A stretch of DNA of 35,143 bases from a virus: positions 1-35,143 of IMG/VR virus record IMGVR_UViG_3300042391_000882; one strand, written 5' to 3'. The notes below the pieces were generated by a model, which saw only the letters and a program-made list of their open reading frames with translations, was not told the origin of the DNA and ran no database searches. Shown one piece after another: positions 29,303 to 35,143 of the stretch. The translations under genes were made by a program, and so were the position numbers. Each line of letters starts with the position of its first letter. The stretch's first letter is position 1.

Positions 29303-29755
29303 CTAAAACGGGATTTCTTGGTCGTCATCCAATCCGCTTGGGGTAGCCGCCAGCCGACCAGCAGGAGCGCCGGCCACCGTCCCCTCCGGTTTGGGGCAGT
29401 AGTAGTTCACCACGTTCCTCGGATCGTAGCCATCCTTGGCCGGCTGAATCTTGATGCAGACCCAGCCCTGACGGCCTTCGCAGTCGGAAGCCTCCAGCTC
29501 CCCGGCCTCGTATTTTGCCGCCAGTCCCGTGAAGGTGCAGAACTGACTCAAGCGCTGCTGGTTGCTGGCCATCAGGTATTCAAAGACGGTGGTCACGCGC
29601 TCGCCTTGGCCATAGACCTTCAGCGACAGCTTCACCATCTCATTGCCGGATTTGCTGACGGCGTCCTCGGACTTGATCACCTCGAAAGGATATTTTCCGG
29701 CAGGAAACAGTCCGTCGAGGGCGAGTTCTTCTGATGATTTTGGAGCGAATTTCAT
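29303..29755 (-). CDS. SSB-like single-strand DNA-binding protein (DUF669-like)
   Basis: A 150-residue protein next to the RecA-like ATPase. The N-terminal half has DUF669-like pattern (GLFPAGKYPFEVIKSEDAVS, NEMVKLSLKVYGQGERVTTV). It ends with an acidic tail and a terminal Phe (DDDQEIPF), the kind of SSB tip that binds partner proteins. DUF669 proteins are SSB-like partners of Sak4-type recombinases. Predicted to coat phage ssDNA during replication/recombination. Confidence 0.78.
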   Translation of the reverse strand: MKFAPKSSEELALDGLFPAGKYPFEVIKSEDAVSKSGNEMVKLSLKVYGQGERVTTVFEYLMASNQQRLSQFCTFTGLAAKYEAGELEASDCEGRQGWVCIKIQPAKDGYDPRNVVNYYCPKPEGTVAGAPAGRLAATPSGLDDDQEIPF

Positions 29756-29758
29756 AGG

Positions 29759-30649
29759 TTATTTGGTTGGGGTTGGGAGTTTTTTCCGCAGGGCGGTAAT
29801 GATGGCGTTGGCTTGGGTTTCGTTGACTTCAGGGAGGGTTTCGGCAGAAAATTTCTTGAGGCATTTGTCGATGAAATCCTCATCCACCCTGACGGTTTCC
29901 AGCAGACCGGCGATCTCGGCCAGTTGCTCGGCAGTGGCCAGGCTGATGGGCTTGGCCTCTGCCTCGATGAAGTCCTTGCCGTAGCGGGATGCGAAGTCGG
30001 CAAACTCCAGATTGAAAGACTCCCCCTCAGGGAATCCAGTCAGGCGGGACTTGCGGACCACGGCCACCCGTTGCGGCCCGCGCTTCTGGCAGTGCAGGCC
30101 CAGGTCGATTTCATAAATGAGCTTATTCCAAACGTCAGGCTCCTTGCCCACCTCGGACCGCTGGCCATTCACCAGACCCCATTCAGAAGCCTCATGGGCG
30201 ATCAGGACCACGTTCATATCCAGCTTGTCGATCCATGCCACCAGACGCCGCATGAAGGCAATGGCCGGCTTCTTTGAGGCACCGAAGGCATCCTTGTCCC
30301 CCAGCTTTTCGGCCTCATTGGAAACCGCGGTCTGATACAGCTTGGTAATGCTGTCGATAATCAACGTCTTGTAGGGGTGCGATTCCGTGGCCAGTGTTTG
30401 GATTTCGGAAAGGACCGTCTGGAAATCCAAGGTGCCATCACTTGGCCCCATGTAGGCCCCGCCGGCTTCTTTCAGTCTGGCCTGATAGTGCTTCAGATCA
30501 GCACCGCCTTCCGTGTCCATATAGTAGGGCTTCGGGAACGACAGTCCGAACCAAGTCTTCCCCACCCCGGAAGGGCCGAAGATGATCATTTTTGAGTGGC
30601 CAGGCTGAACCTCTTCAGGCTCGCGGGCTTTTAGTTTTGATGTTGCCAT
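29759..30649 (-). CDS. RecA-like ATPase (Sak4/AAA_24 type)
   Basis: A 296-residue ATPase: Walker A FGPSGVGKT at residues 24-32, Walker B KTLIIDSI at 94-101, followed by AFMRRLVAWIDKLDMNVVLI and a conserved HE. C-terminal part (FIDKCLKKFSAETLPEVNET) is helical. Sak4-type phage proteins promote single-strand annealing together with SSB. Next to the DUF669 SSB gene, the usual pairing. Confidence 0.85.
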   Translation of the reverse strand: MATSKLKAREPEEVQPGHSKMIIFGPSGVGKTWFGLSFPKPYYMDTEGGADLKHYQARLKEAGGAYMGPSDGTLDFQTVLSEIQTLATESHPYKTLIIDSITKLYQTAVSNEAEKLGDKDAFGASKKPAIAFMRRLVAWIDKLDMNVVLIAHEASEWGLVNGQRSEVGKEPDVWNKLIYEIDLGLHCQKRGPQRVAVVRKSRLTGFPEGESFNLEFADFASRYGKDFIEAEAKPISLATAEQLAEIAGLLETVRVDEDFIDKCLKKFSAETLPEVNETQANAIITALRKKLPTPTK

Positions 30650-30840
30650 TTATTTGTGTGGTTTGTGTATTCAGTTAAGAAAATCTGTGCCCCCGGTCGC
30701 CTTAGACTTTTCCGAGCAGAAGACGGCCAAGGGGCATTCCGCCTGAAACAGTCAGGTCGGAAATTTGATCCAGCCACCCGCCGCGACTGCCGCTCCCCGC
30801 CAAGGGTTTGGTTTGAGTCCGGCGACTGGCTGGAAATTGT
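30650..30840 (-). other. 191-bp gap in the early operon
   Basis: Between the RecA-like ATPase and the next gene. No frame with a convincing start and product is visible: only an 11-codon ATG frame (30702-30737) and a longer one with a GTG start and Arg-rich, low-complexity product. It may contain a promoter or a decayed gene; I see no strong -10/-35 pair. Confidence 0.4.
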
Positions 30841-31185
30841 TCAGACCGCGATGTGGGTCGAGAGTTTATCCGGCTCCTGCCATTTGCCGATGATGTGGAG
30901 AAAGCACTCGGCCCGTTCATAGGCGGTTTTGCTGACGGCGCTCCAGCATTCGTCACACAGATTGGAGCAATAGGCGGCATAGGCCTGCGGATCGTCATTT
31001 TGCAGGAATAACTCCGCCCAGTGCATGGCATTCAGGCAGGCATGAAACTGAGGCACCGCCGCCTTGCGGTAATCTTGGCCGGCTGAATTAGGACGGTTAC
31101 CCCAAATCCTCGCTCCTTCGCCGACCCTGATCTCAGACCATTCAAGATGCTCCGCGATGGCGATGTCGATTTGCTCGAGGGTCAT
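30841..31185 (-). CDS. Small phage protein (DUF2591-like)
   Basis: A 114-residue protein beginning MTLEQIDIAIAEHLEWSEIR, with a Trp/Cys-rich middle (YCSNLCDECWSAV) and the helix AYERAECFLHIIGKWQE. The N-terminal IAIAEHLEW pattern and late AECFLxxxGKW pattern recur in small phage proteins with an alpha/beta sandwich. ATG at 31185 overlaps the upstream stop (TAATG). Confidence 0.6.
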   Translation of the reverse strand: MTLEQIDIAIAEHLEWSEIRVGEGARIWGNRPNSAGQDYRKAAVPQFHACLNAMHWAELFLQNDDPQAYAAYCSNLCDECWSAVSKTAYERAECFLHIIGKWQEPDKLSTHIAV

Positions 31186-31472
31186 TACTCGACCCTCCCT
31201 TCTGCGGCGGCAGTGATCTTGCGGGCCTTTTCCCGAATGGCGATAAAGAGGAATTTAACCAAGTTGTCGTCAGTTCTGCTGATGTCCGTTTCGGCGAGTT
31301 CCTTCAAAATCGCCAGCAAGTCAGGCGCGGCAGCGATTAGTGCAGCATTGGCCTTATGCTCTGCGGTCGAGTGCGCGGAACCAAATCCAATCCATGCGAT
31401 ACTTGGCTCGATATTTACGCCGTATGGTTTCTGTGAAATCGCCCATGGCCCTTCGGTATGTTGTGCGCCCAT
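31185..31472 (-). CDS. Conserved phage small protein (ANA-LIAAAPDLL motif)
   Basis: A 95-residue protein with a common phage signature: TEGPWAI near the N-terminus, then KANAALIAAAPDLLAILKEL in the middle and a Lys/Arg-rich helix at the end. Widespread in siphovirus genomes; function unknown. Overlaps its neighbours by TAATG. Confidence 0.65.
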   Translation of the reverse strand: MGAQHTEGPWAISQKPYGVNIEPSIAWIGFGSAHSTAEHKANAALIAAAPDLLAILKELAETDISRTDDNLVKFLFIAIREKARKITAAAEGRVE

Positions 31473-31669
31473 TAGTTATTCCCCCTCAGGTTCAACTTGC
31501 GCCACTCCCGGCGGATCTGTTGGCGGTTCTGTTTTTCAAGCTGCCTGCGGGTGTGGCTGATGTGCCAGATGCAGAGCAACCCCAGACTGCCAAGGACGAC
31601 GTAAAGAGCGCCAAGGATCATGTCCACTTCGGCCATCTCGCGGATCAGTTGGATTTGCTGGATGCTCAT
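31472..31669 (-). CDS. Small membrane protein
   Basis: A 65-residue protein with one hydrophobic span (MILGALYVVLGSLGLLCIW, about 17-35) followed by a strongly basic C-terminus (RRQLEKQNRQQIRREWRK). Single-span, N-out or N-in topology is unclear. Overlaps the upstream gene by TAATG. May be an immunity or inhibitor peptide; unknown. Confidence 0.55.
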   Translation of the reverse strand: MSIQQIQLIREMAEVDMILGALYVVLGSLGLLCIWHISHTRRQLEKQNRQQIRREWRKLNLRGNN

Positions 31670-31878
31670 TAGTTGCCCCTCCGTTCCATTATGGCGGCTG
31701 CGTCACGGGTCGTTCCTTTGGCAGTGTGGGCATACAGGAGGTTCCCGTCCTGCCGAAACATGATGTCGGAGTAATCACGGATTCCGAAGATCATTCCGGC
31801 TTCCGAGCAGAGGGCGGGTCGGATGCCGTTACTGGCTCGCTTCGCCCAGAGCGTGAATGGTTGTTGAGTAGTAGACAT
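31669..31878 (-). CDS. Small unknown protein
   Basis: A 69-residue protein (LWAKRASNGIRPALCSEAGM then DIMFRQDGNLLYAHTAKGTT), mixed alpha/beta, no family recognised. Overlaps the downstream gene by TAATG. An inverted repeat lies 28-42 nt upstream of its start. Confidence 0.5.
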   Translation of the reverse strand: MSTTQQPFTLWAKRASNGIRPALCSEAGMIFGIRDYSDIMFRQDGNLLYAHTAKGTTRDAAAIMERRGN

Positions 31879-31905
31879 AGTGGTCTCTTTGAGTGTTGGT
31901 TTTTT

Positions 31906-31920
31906 GACCCGATCCGGGTC
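31906..31920. promoter_or_regulatory. Perfect hairpin GACCCG-ATC-CGGGTC in the early operon
   Basis: A 6-bp perfect inverted repeat with a 3-base loop in the 44-bp gap before the 69-residue gene. On the coding (minus) strand it is followed by six A, on the plus strand preceded by T, so it does not look like a leftward terminator. May be an operator or an mRNA hairpin. Confidence 0.4.
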
Positions 31921-31922
31921 GG

Positions 31923-32138
31923 TTAAGCCATCGGCTGATCAGGCGCTTTCTTGGCCTGCATCACGCCGATAAACTTTGAGGCGAGTTGCCCGTTGATTCT
32001 GATCCCGACACCGTTGATTTTCTCAGCGGCCTTGTTAAGGCGGCAGGTTCCGGCGCGGATGTGACGGTCGATCTGAGAGACGCTGATCCCGCAGGTCTCT
32101 GCCAAGGTGTGGCGGGAGTAGTATTCGCGGACGTTCAT
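31923..32138 (-). CDS. Helix-turn-helix protein (excisionase/MerR-type)
   Basis: A 71-residue protein: EYYSRHTLAETCGISVSQI then DRHIRAGTCRL, an HTH of the excisionase/MerR kind, followed by a short beta/helix C-terminus (INGVGIRINGQLASKFI). Located among small early genes downstream of the ParB-like pair. Could regulate this operon or be a DNA-bending cofactor. Confidence 0.6.
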   Translation of the reverse strand: MNVREYYSRHTLAETCGISVSQIDRHIRAGTCRLNKAAEKINGVGIRINGQLASKFIGVMQAKKAPDQPMA

Positions 32139-32147
32139 GGTGGGTGA

Positions 32148-32936
32148 TTACTTCTTGTTTTTGCCACCGAACTCCCGCTCCTTGGCCGCCTGATCCGCGA
32201 GGAACCGCAACGGAATAGGTGATCGAGCGGCCTTGTTGTAGATGCCCGCGATGATGTCGGTAAATTCCGGGATGGTGCTGCGGTTCTCCAGCTCGCCGGG
32301 GTGAGTTGCCAGCTTTTTGGCAAAGGCCGCGCAGTCAAACTGAGGAACAAAGAGGCACCGGGAAAGGGCCTTGATGAAGTTGACGTTTCTGATGATTTTG
32401 TTGTTTGGGAACTTCGCCAAAACCGCCGCGATCTTATCAGCATTCTCTGTGGTCTTGACCTTAAAGTCCCCTGTCTTCACGTGCTTCATGTAGTTGGCGG
32501 AGCTGGCGGAGTCGCCTGACAACAGGGAGCTTGCGGCAGCGACAGACATTCCCAGCTTCACGTATTCCATCATCTGGATGTAGTCAGGATTCCCCCGGCG
32601 GACCTCCAGCGCCACCGTCTCTCCGATCTTCCATGTGGCCCAGTTCTCAGCCTTGATCAGGTCGATGCTTTCCTCCTTGGTGACATCCTGCATCTCGGCG
32701 GCATAGCCACTGCACTTCAGCGCCAGGCAGGCTTCGCGCCGGTGGTGGCCCCAGATAATGATCTTCTTGCCGCTGTAGAAAAAGTAGACAATCGGGTGGG
32801 ATTTCCAGAATCCGTTCTCGCGGATGCTGTCCATGTATTGCTTCACCTTGATGGCCTTGATGTTCCGCTGGAAGGGATGCACGTGCAGCGTCTTCAGTTC
32901 TTCCGGCGTGATGATCTTGACGTTTGATAATTTCAT
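32148..32936 (-). CDS. ParB-like protein, second copy
   Basis: A 262-residue protein: HVHPFQRNIKAIKVKQYMD, SHPIVYFFYSGKKIIIWGHH with the GHHRREACLAL motif (ParB-N nuclease-like domain, about residues 62-73), then an HTH-like region (GMSVAAASSLLSGDSASSA) and a C-terminal helical part. Related to the neighbouring 270-residue protein in domain plan, but with low sequence similarity. Role unknown; phage ParB-like proteins have been linked to partition-like, DNA-modification and nuclease roles. Confidence 0.7.
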   Translation of the reverse strand: MKLSNVKIITPEELKTLHVHPFQRNIKAIKVKQYMDSIRENGFWKSHPIVYFFYSGKKIIIWGHHRREACLALKCSGYAAEMQDVTKEESIDLIKAENWATWKIGETVALEVRRGNPDYIQMMEYVKLGMSVAAASSLLSGDSASSANYMKHVKTGDFKVKTTENADKIAAVLAKFPNNKIIRNVNFIKALSRCLFVPQFDCAAFAKKLATHPGELENRSTIPEFTDIIAGIYNKAARSPIPLRFLADQAAKEREFGGKNKK

Positions 32937-32967
32937 CGTATTAATTCTTGTGGATTTGGCTTAGTTG

Positions 32968-33780
32968 TTATTTCCCATTAAGGGCCAGCCTTTCGTTGCA
33001 GTGGTCGATTACGGCGCGATAGGCTGGCTCCAATTCTTTGTCGTCGTCTCCGATCCGCTGGAGAGTGGTGATGGCCATGATGGAAATCTCGTAGCCAAGG
33101 GCGGGCCGGTAGTTGTTCCTTGGCTTCTTGGTTTCCTTCTCCGGTGGAGCCACGTATTCAAAGTCAGGCTTGGGGCATGGCGCAATCTCGCCACCAAAGT
33201 CCCGGATTTCCTTGGCCTTTTCGGCTACCGCATCAGGGCCTTCTGCCAAGACTTCACGCTGGCGTTGTTCTGGCAGTTTTGAAATATCCTTTGCTGCGCG
33301 TAGGCTGATCTGTCCCGCATCCACTGCGTCAATCAGTTCCGGTGTGCCATTTTCGAGAACGATCTTCGCTCTTTTCACAGACTCCCTTGATGAGCCTGAC
33401 AGTTCAGCGGCCCGGTCGATTGTTACCACTGGACTTGTGGAAGGCTCCATGGAGCCTTCCAGTTTACGGAACTGATTTGAGCCGCGCCTTAGATTTGCCA
33501 TCCTCGCGCCAACCATAGCCCTTTCATTATCCGAGTCGTGCCGCCGCTCATCATTGAGCGCCGCAATCATTCCAATGGGGTCATCTCCGGTATAGGCTTC
33601 AAACCTTGGGTCAACCCCGGCCTCAAGGCAGGCATTGTAGCGGTTCCTCCCATCCAGGATTTTACCCTCAAAAACAGTTATAGGGTTAAGTTGCCCGTGG
33701 GCCTTGATGCTGGCGACCATGCTCTCGAATGCTGCTCCGGCGAGTAGGCGGTAGATGTTGGCGTATTCGTGGGCTTCCAT
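32968..33780 (-). CDS. ParB-like protein, first copy
   Basis: A 270-residue protein with a ParB-N domain (KAHGQLNPITVFEGKILDGR NRYNAC, near residue 28-52), a NERAMVGARMANL stretch, and an HTH (TIDRAAELSGSSRESVKRAK) followed by ISLRAAKDISKLPEQRQREV, as in KorB/ParB-type DNA-binding parts. ATG overlaps the upstream TAA (TAATG). Lies between the RHH protein and the second ParB-like protein. No ParA is visible. Confidence 0.75.
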   Translation of the reverse strand: MEAHEYANIYRLLAGAAFESMVASIKAHGQLNPITVFEGKILDGRNRYNACLEAGVDPRFEAYTGDDPIGMIAALNDERRHDSDNERAMVGARMANLRRGSNQFRKLEGSMEPSTSPVVTIDRAAELSGSSRESVKRAKIVLENGTPELIDAVDAGQISLRAAKDISKLPEQRQREVLAEGPDAVAEKAKEIRDFGGEIAPCPKPDFEYVAPPEKETKKPRNNYRPALGYEISIMAITTLQRIGDDDKELEPAYRAVIDHCNERLALNGK

Positions 33781-33998
33781 TAGACCTTCCCTCCCTTGCG
33801 AAGGTTGATGCCTCTTTTATTGACCGCGTCACTCTCGCTGATCTCCTTAATCAGGAGTTGTCTGGCGAGTTCTGCTCGGCTGATTCCGCGTTGTGCGGCT
33901 TTGACTCCAAAGGCCCGATAGTCAGGGACCTCCAGGGTGGTGGCGATTGTTTTGGTTGGTTGTCCGGGTGGCATTACACCCATTGCTACAGGCGCCAT
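33780..33998 (-). CDS. Ribbon-helix-helix DNA-binding protein
   Basis: A 72-residue basic protein. After a short N-terminus, TKTIATTLEVPDYRAFG gives the beta strand, then KAAQRGISRAELARQLLI gives the two helices of a CopG/Arc-type RHH. Several ATGs are possible (residues 1, 6, 9). Good candidate for the repressor of the early operon or for the palindromes at 18847 and 34941, but this is inference. A candidate upstream promoter is TTGACC with a poor -10 17 bp later. Confidence 0.62.
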   Translation of the reverse strand: MAPVAMGVMPPGQPTKTIATTLEVPDYRAFGVKAAQRGISRAELARQLLIKEISESDAVNKRGINLRKGGKV

Positions 33999-34083
33999 TG
34001 CACCCGGTCAAGTATTAAATGCAGTTTCTTTTTTCTTTCTTTTTTGCATCCCTGCATACCACGATTGGCACCACCGTGGATCA
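33999..34083 (-). other. Intergenic region upstream of the RHH gene
   Basis: 85 bp containing a polypyrimidine tract on the plus strand (T/C-rich, about 34020-34047), a short inverted repeat GCATCCCTGCAT and CCACG-N11-CGTGG on the coding strand. It may serve as leader or operator. No confident promoter. Confidence 0.35.
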
Positions 34084-34254
34084 CTATTTAGGCGCGGATT
34101 CCTGAGCCATTGAATCGAGGCGGGCACTAGGATTTACCCCCAGCCACTCACGGGTGGCTGGGAGGATTCGGAGGGTGAGGCGCACTTTTTTATCTCCCTT
34201 GGGCCGGCCTCCGGTGCCTTTTGGGGGGCCGGGTTTTTTCTTTTGTGGGGTCAT
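34084..34254 (-). CDS. Small basic protein (AT-hook/RHH-like)
   Basis: A 56-residue protein starting MTPQKKKPGPPKGTGGRPKG; the GGRPKG part is AT-hook-like, then VRLTLRILPATREWLGVN could be a short strand-helix as in small regulators. Start at 34254 chosen; a longer frame reads into the upstream gene. Possibly DNA-binding. The C-terminus is acidic. Confidence 0.5.
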   Translation of the reverse strand: MTPQKKKPGPPKGTGGRPKGDKKVRLTLRILPATREWLGVNPSARLDSMAQESAPK

Positions 34255-34267
34255 GGGGCGGGTTGGA

Positions 34268-34495
34268 TTATTTGTTATTCCATTTTTCAAGAGTCTCCAT
34301 GCCCTGAAAGTAAAACCCCGCCTCTTCAAGGTAAACAGAATCAGGGCACCAAACCCCGCCGTTTTCGGACGCGAGGCGGCGGCACCCAGCGGCGTAGTCT
34401 GCGACCTGTCTGGCCTGCTCTTTGTTGAGCGGTTCCAGCTTGCCCTGGTTGATGATTTTGACGTTGTTGCCTGCGATTAGGATTCCGTGGTTCAT
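34268..34495 (-). CDS. Small unknown early protein
   Basis: A 75-residue protein (GILIAGNNVKIINQGKLEPL, then EQARQVADYAAGCRRLASEN) with beta strands, an amphipathic helix and Trp-rich C-terminus. No family recognised. Lies near the start of the early operon where anti-host genes are common. Confidence 0.55.
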   Translation of the reverse strand: MNHGILIAGNNVKIINQGKLEPLNKEQARQVADYAAGCRRLASENGGVWCPDSVYLEEAGFYFQGMETLEKWNNK

Positions 34496-34526
34496 GGATT
34501 TGAGTTCTGGTTGGTGGTTGAAGATT

Positions 34527-34545
34527 GCCGGGGATCGAACCCGGC
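34527..34545. other. Hairpin resembling a tRNA T-arm
   Basis: 6-bp perfect stem GCCGGG/CCCGGC with a 7-nt loop. On the minus strand the loop reads TTCGATC, as in tRNA T loops. It sits between two early genes. I could not fold a complete tRNA around it (acceptor arm does not pair). May be a tRNA remnant (att-like), a terminator or coincidence. Confidence 0.4.
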
Positions 34546-34558
34546 GGATGGAGTTGAT

Positions 34559-34831
34559 TCAGACCCAGAAATTGCCGGTCTCGAAAACTCCCTCGCAGAT
34601 ACCCTGCACAGTGTCCTGAATGTCACGCGGATCGTCCAGCCCGGTGCTCGTTACGCGGATGGAGTAGGTGGTATCGGCGTCAACGAATTCAATTTCGGCG
34701 TCAGGATATTCGGCAAGGAGGGCGGCTTGGTATTCAGATTCCAGCGCTTTGCGGACAGATGGGAACTCCTCGTCGGAGTAGGTGCCGGATGGGTCGATGC
34801 TGGACTGGGTGTGGGAGATGGTGATTTTCAT
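34559..34831 (-). CDS. First gene of the early operon, unknown
   Basis: A 90-residue acidic protein (ITISHTQSSIDPSGTYSDEE, then EYPDAEIEFVDADTTYSIRV), mainly beta with one helix. It is the first gene after the early promoter and would be expressed early in infection. Such genes often inhibit host functions, but no motif supports this. No Shine-Dalgarno sequence before its ATG. Confidence 0.6.
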   Translation of the reverse strand: MKITISHTQSSIDPSGTYSDEEFPSVRKALESEYQAALLAEYPDAEIEFVDADTTYSIRVTSTGLDDPRDIQDTVQGICEGVFETGNFWV

Positions 34832-34870
34832 GATGTGGGTTGGGTTGGTGCCGGTTGTTTCCGACGCCCC

Positions 34871-34898
34871 ATCCTAAGCGGGGACTTCCGTGCGTCAA
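34871..34898 (-). promoter_or_regulatory. Candidate sigma-70-like early promoter
   Basis: On the minus strand: TTGACG (34893-34898) as -35, 16-bp spacer, TAGGAT (34871-34876) as -10. A start site near 34864 would give a short leader before the first early gene at 34831. Scores well for -35, less for -10; other promoter types cannot be excluded. Confidence 0.45.
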
Positions 34899-34940
34899 TA
34901 AGTTTATTCTCTTTTGGGGGATTATTTTCAGGGAGGTTCT

Positions 34941-34960
34941 ATTTCTGTCTCTACAGAAAT
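34941..34960. promoter_or_regulatory. Palindromic operator candidate, copy 2
   Basis: ATTTCTG-N6-CAGAAAT, same arms and spacing as at 18847-18866; outer match ATTTCTGTC-N4-CAGAAATTA. It lies about 43 bp upstream of the candidate -35. The same regulator may control early genes here and the terminase/late region at 18.8 kb. Confidence 0.6.
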
Positions 34961-35017
34961 TAAAGAAGGGCTTGGATTCTCAAAGCTGTCTGTGCACACG
35001 CGAGATTTCCCCCTGCG

Positions 35018-35143
35018 GTGTTACTCGTTGAACCTGTAGACATTAGACCGGCCCTCCCCCTCTTTACGCTAGGGTATGACGGTGCCATTAATGCAATTCA
35101 TTTGCCTTATACACAGCAAATCAAACCTCGTAGTTCTCCAGAG
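35018..35143. repeat. Terminal direct repeat, right copy (circle overlap)
   Basis: Identical to 2-127. See the left copy. Confidence 0.9.

Larger units (their letters stand above)
34832..35143. promoter_or_regulatory. Early control region at the circle junction
   Basis: About 290 bp of non-coding DNA when the circle is closed (34832-35017 joined to 2-104). It separates the early leftward operon from the 3' end of the late operon. It contains the early promoter, the palindromic operator copy 2, and a palindromic TGTGCACA (34991-34998). No strong rho-independent terminator for the late operon was found. Confidence 0.6.

Noticed and set aside
30702-31031. 109-codon minus-strand frame over the 30.7-31.0 kb gap
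   Set aside because: Mostly overlaps the DUF2591-like gene in another frame; Pro/Arg-rich shadow composition.
31900-31925. Rho-independent terminator
   Set aside because: Hairpin is followed by A, not T, on the transcribed strand.
34500-34600. Possible complete tRNA on the minus strand
   Set aside because: Only a T-arm-like hairpin is present; acceptor and anticodon arms do not pair and it overlaps a coding region.
1-35143. Integrase, transposase or CRISPR array
   Set aside because: No matching protein motifs or regularly spaced repeats with unique spacers were found.

Overview
The window is a complete, apparently circular genome of a tailed, HK97-type siphovirus of unit length about 35,017 bp. 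Bases 2-127 recur exactly at 35018-35143, the overlap expected when an assembler closes a circle. No rRNA, complete tRNA, CRISPR array, insertion sequence or bacterial housekeeping gene is visible. The host is not identified. Clues are moderate GC, a chitobiase/beta-hexosaminidase-type C-terminal domain on the tail-tip protein, and start codons preceded by AT-rich TAACAC-like leaders rather than Shine-Dalgarno sequences. These fit a lineage with little Shine-Dalgarno use (Bacteroidetes or Verrucomicrobia-like), but this is inference.

Layout. (1) 105-18805, minus strand, is one long late operon read right to left: two lipoproteins, two holin-like proteins, CHAP endolysin and a membrane/coiled-coil protein, then portal, ClpP-like prohead protease, HK97 major capsid protein, head-tail adaptor and head closure, a fibre, tail terminator, two paralogous tail tube proteins, a tail assembly chaperone pair with a probable frameshift, an HK97 gp10-like protein, tape measure, a second fibre, distal tail proteins, an NlpC/P60-like peptidase and the J-like tip protein. 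(2) 18806-18935 is a divergent control region with a palindrome and 9-bp tandem repeats. (3) 18936-21752, plus strand: small helix-turn-helix protein, small membrane protein, P27-type small terminase, HNH nuclease, large terminase. (4) 21753-34831, minus strand, is the early operon: RHH regulator, two ParB-like proteins, small unknown genes, RecA-like ATPase, SSB-like protein, a chain of small genes sharing one start module, a PD-(D/E)XK endonuclease, a C5 cytosine methyltransferase, two AP2-like proteins, replication initiator, DnaC-like loader, DUF3310 protein and endonuclease VII. (5) 34832 to the end, joining 2-104, is a second control region with a promoter and a near copy of the palindrome in (2).

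How it works together. The initiator and loader recruit the host helicase, possibly at iterons inside the initiator gene. The RecA-like ATPase, SSB-like protein and endonuclease VII handle recombination and branched DNA. P27 small terminase, HNH and HK97-type large terminase suggest cos packaging. Most early genes overlap by ATGA or TAATG, so translation is probably coupled. No integrase was found. The most unusual features are the cassette-like gene chain at 26.6-28.3 kb, the shared palindromes, the decorated tail tube paralog, the nested ORF in the methyltransferase gene and the tail chaperone frameshift.
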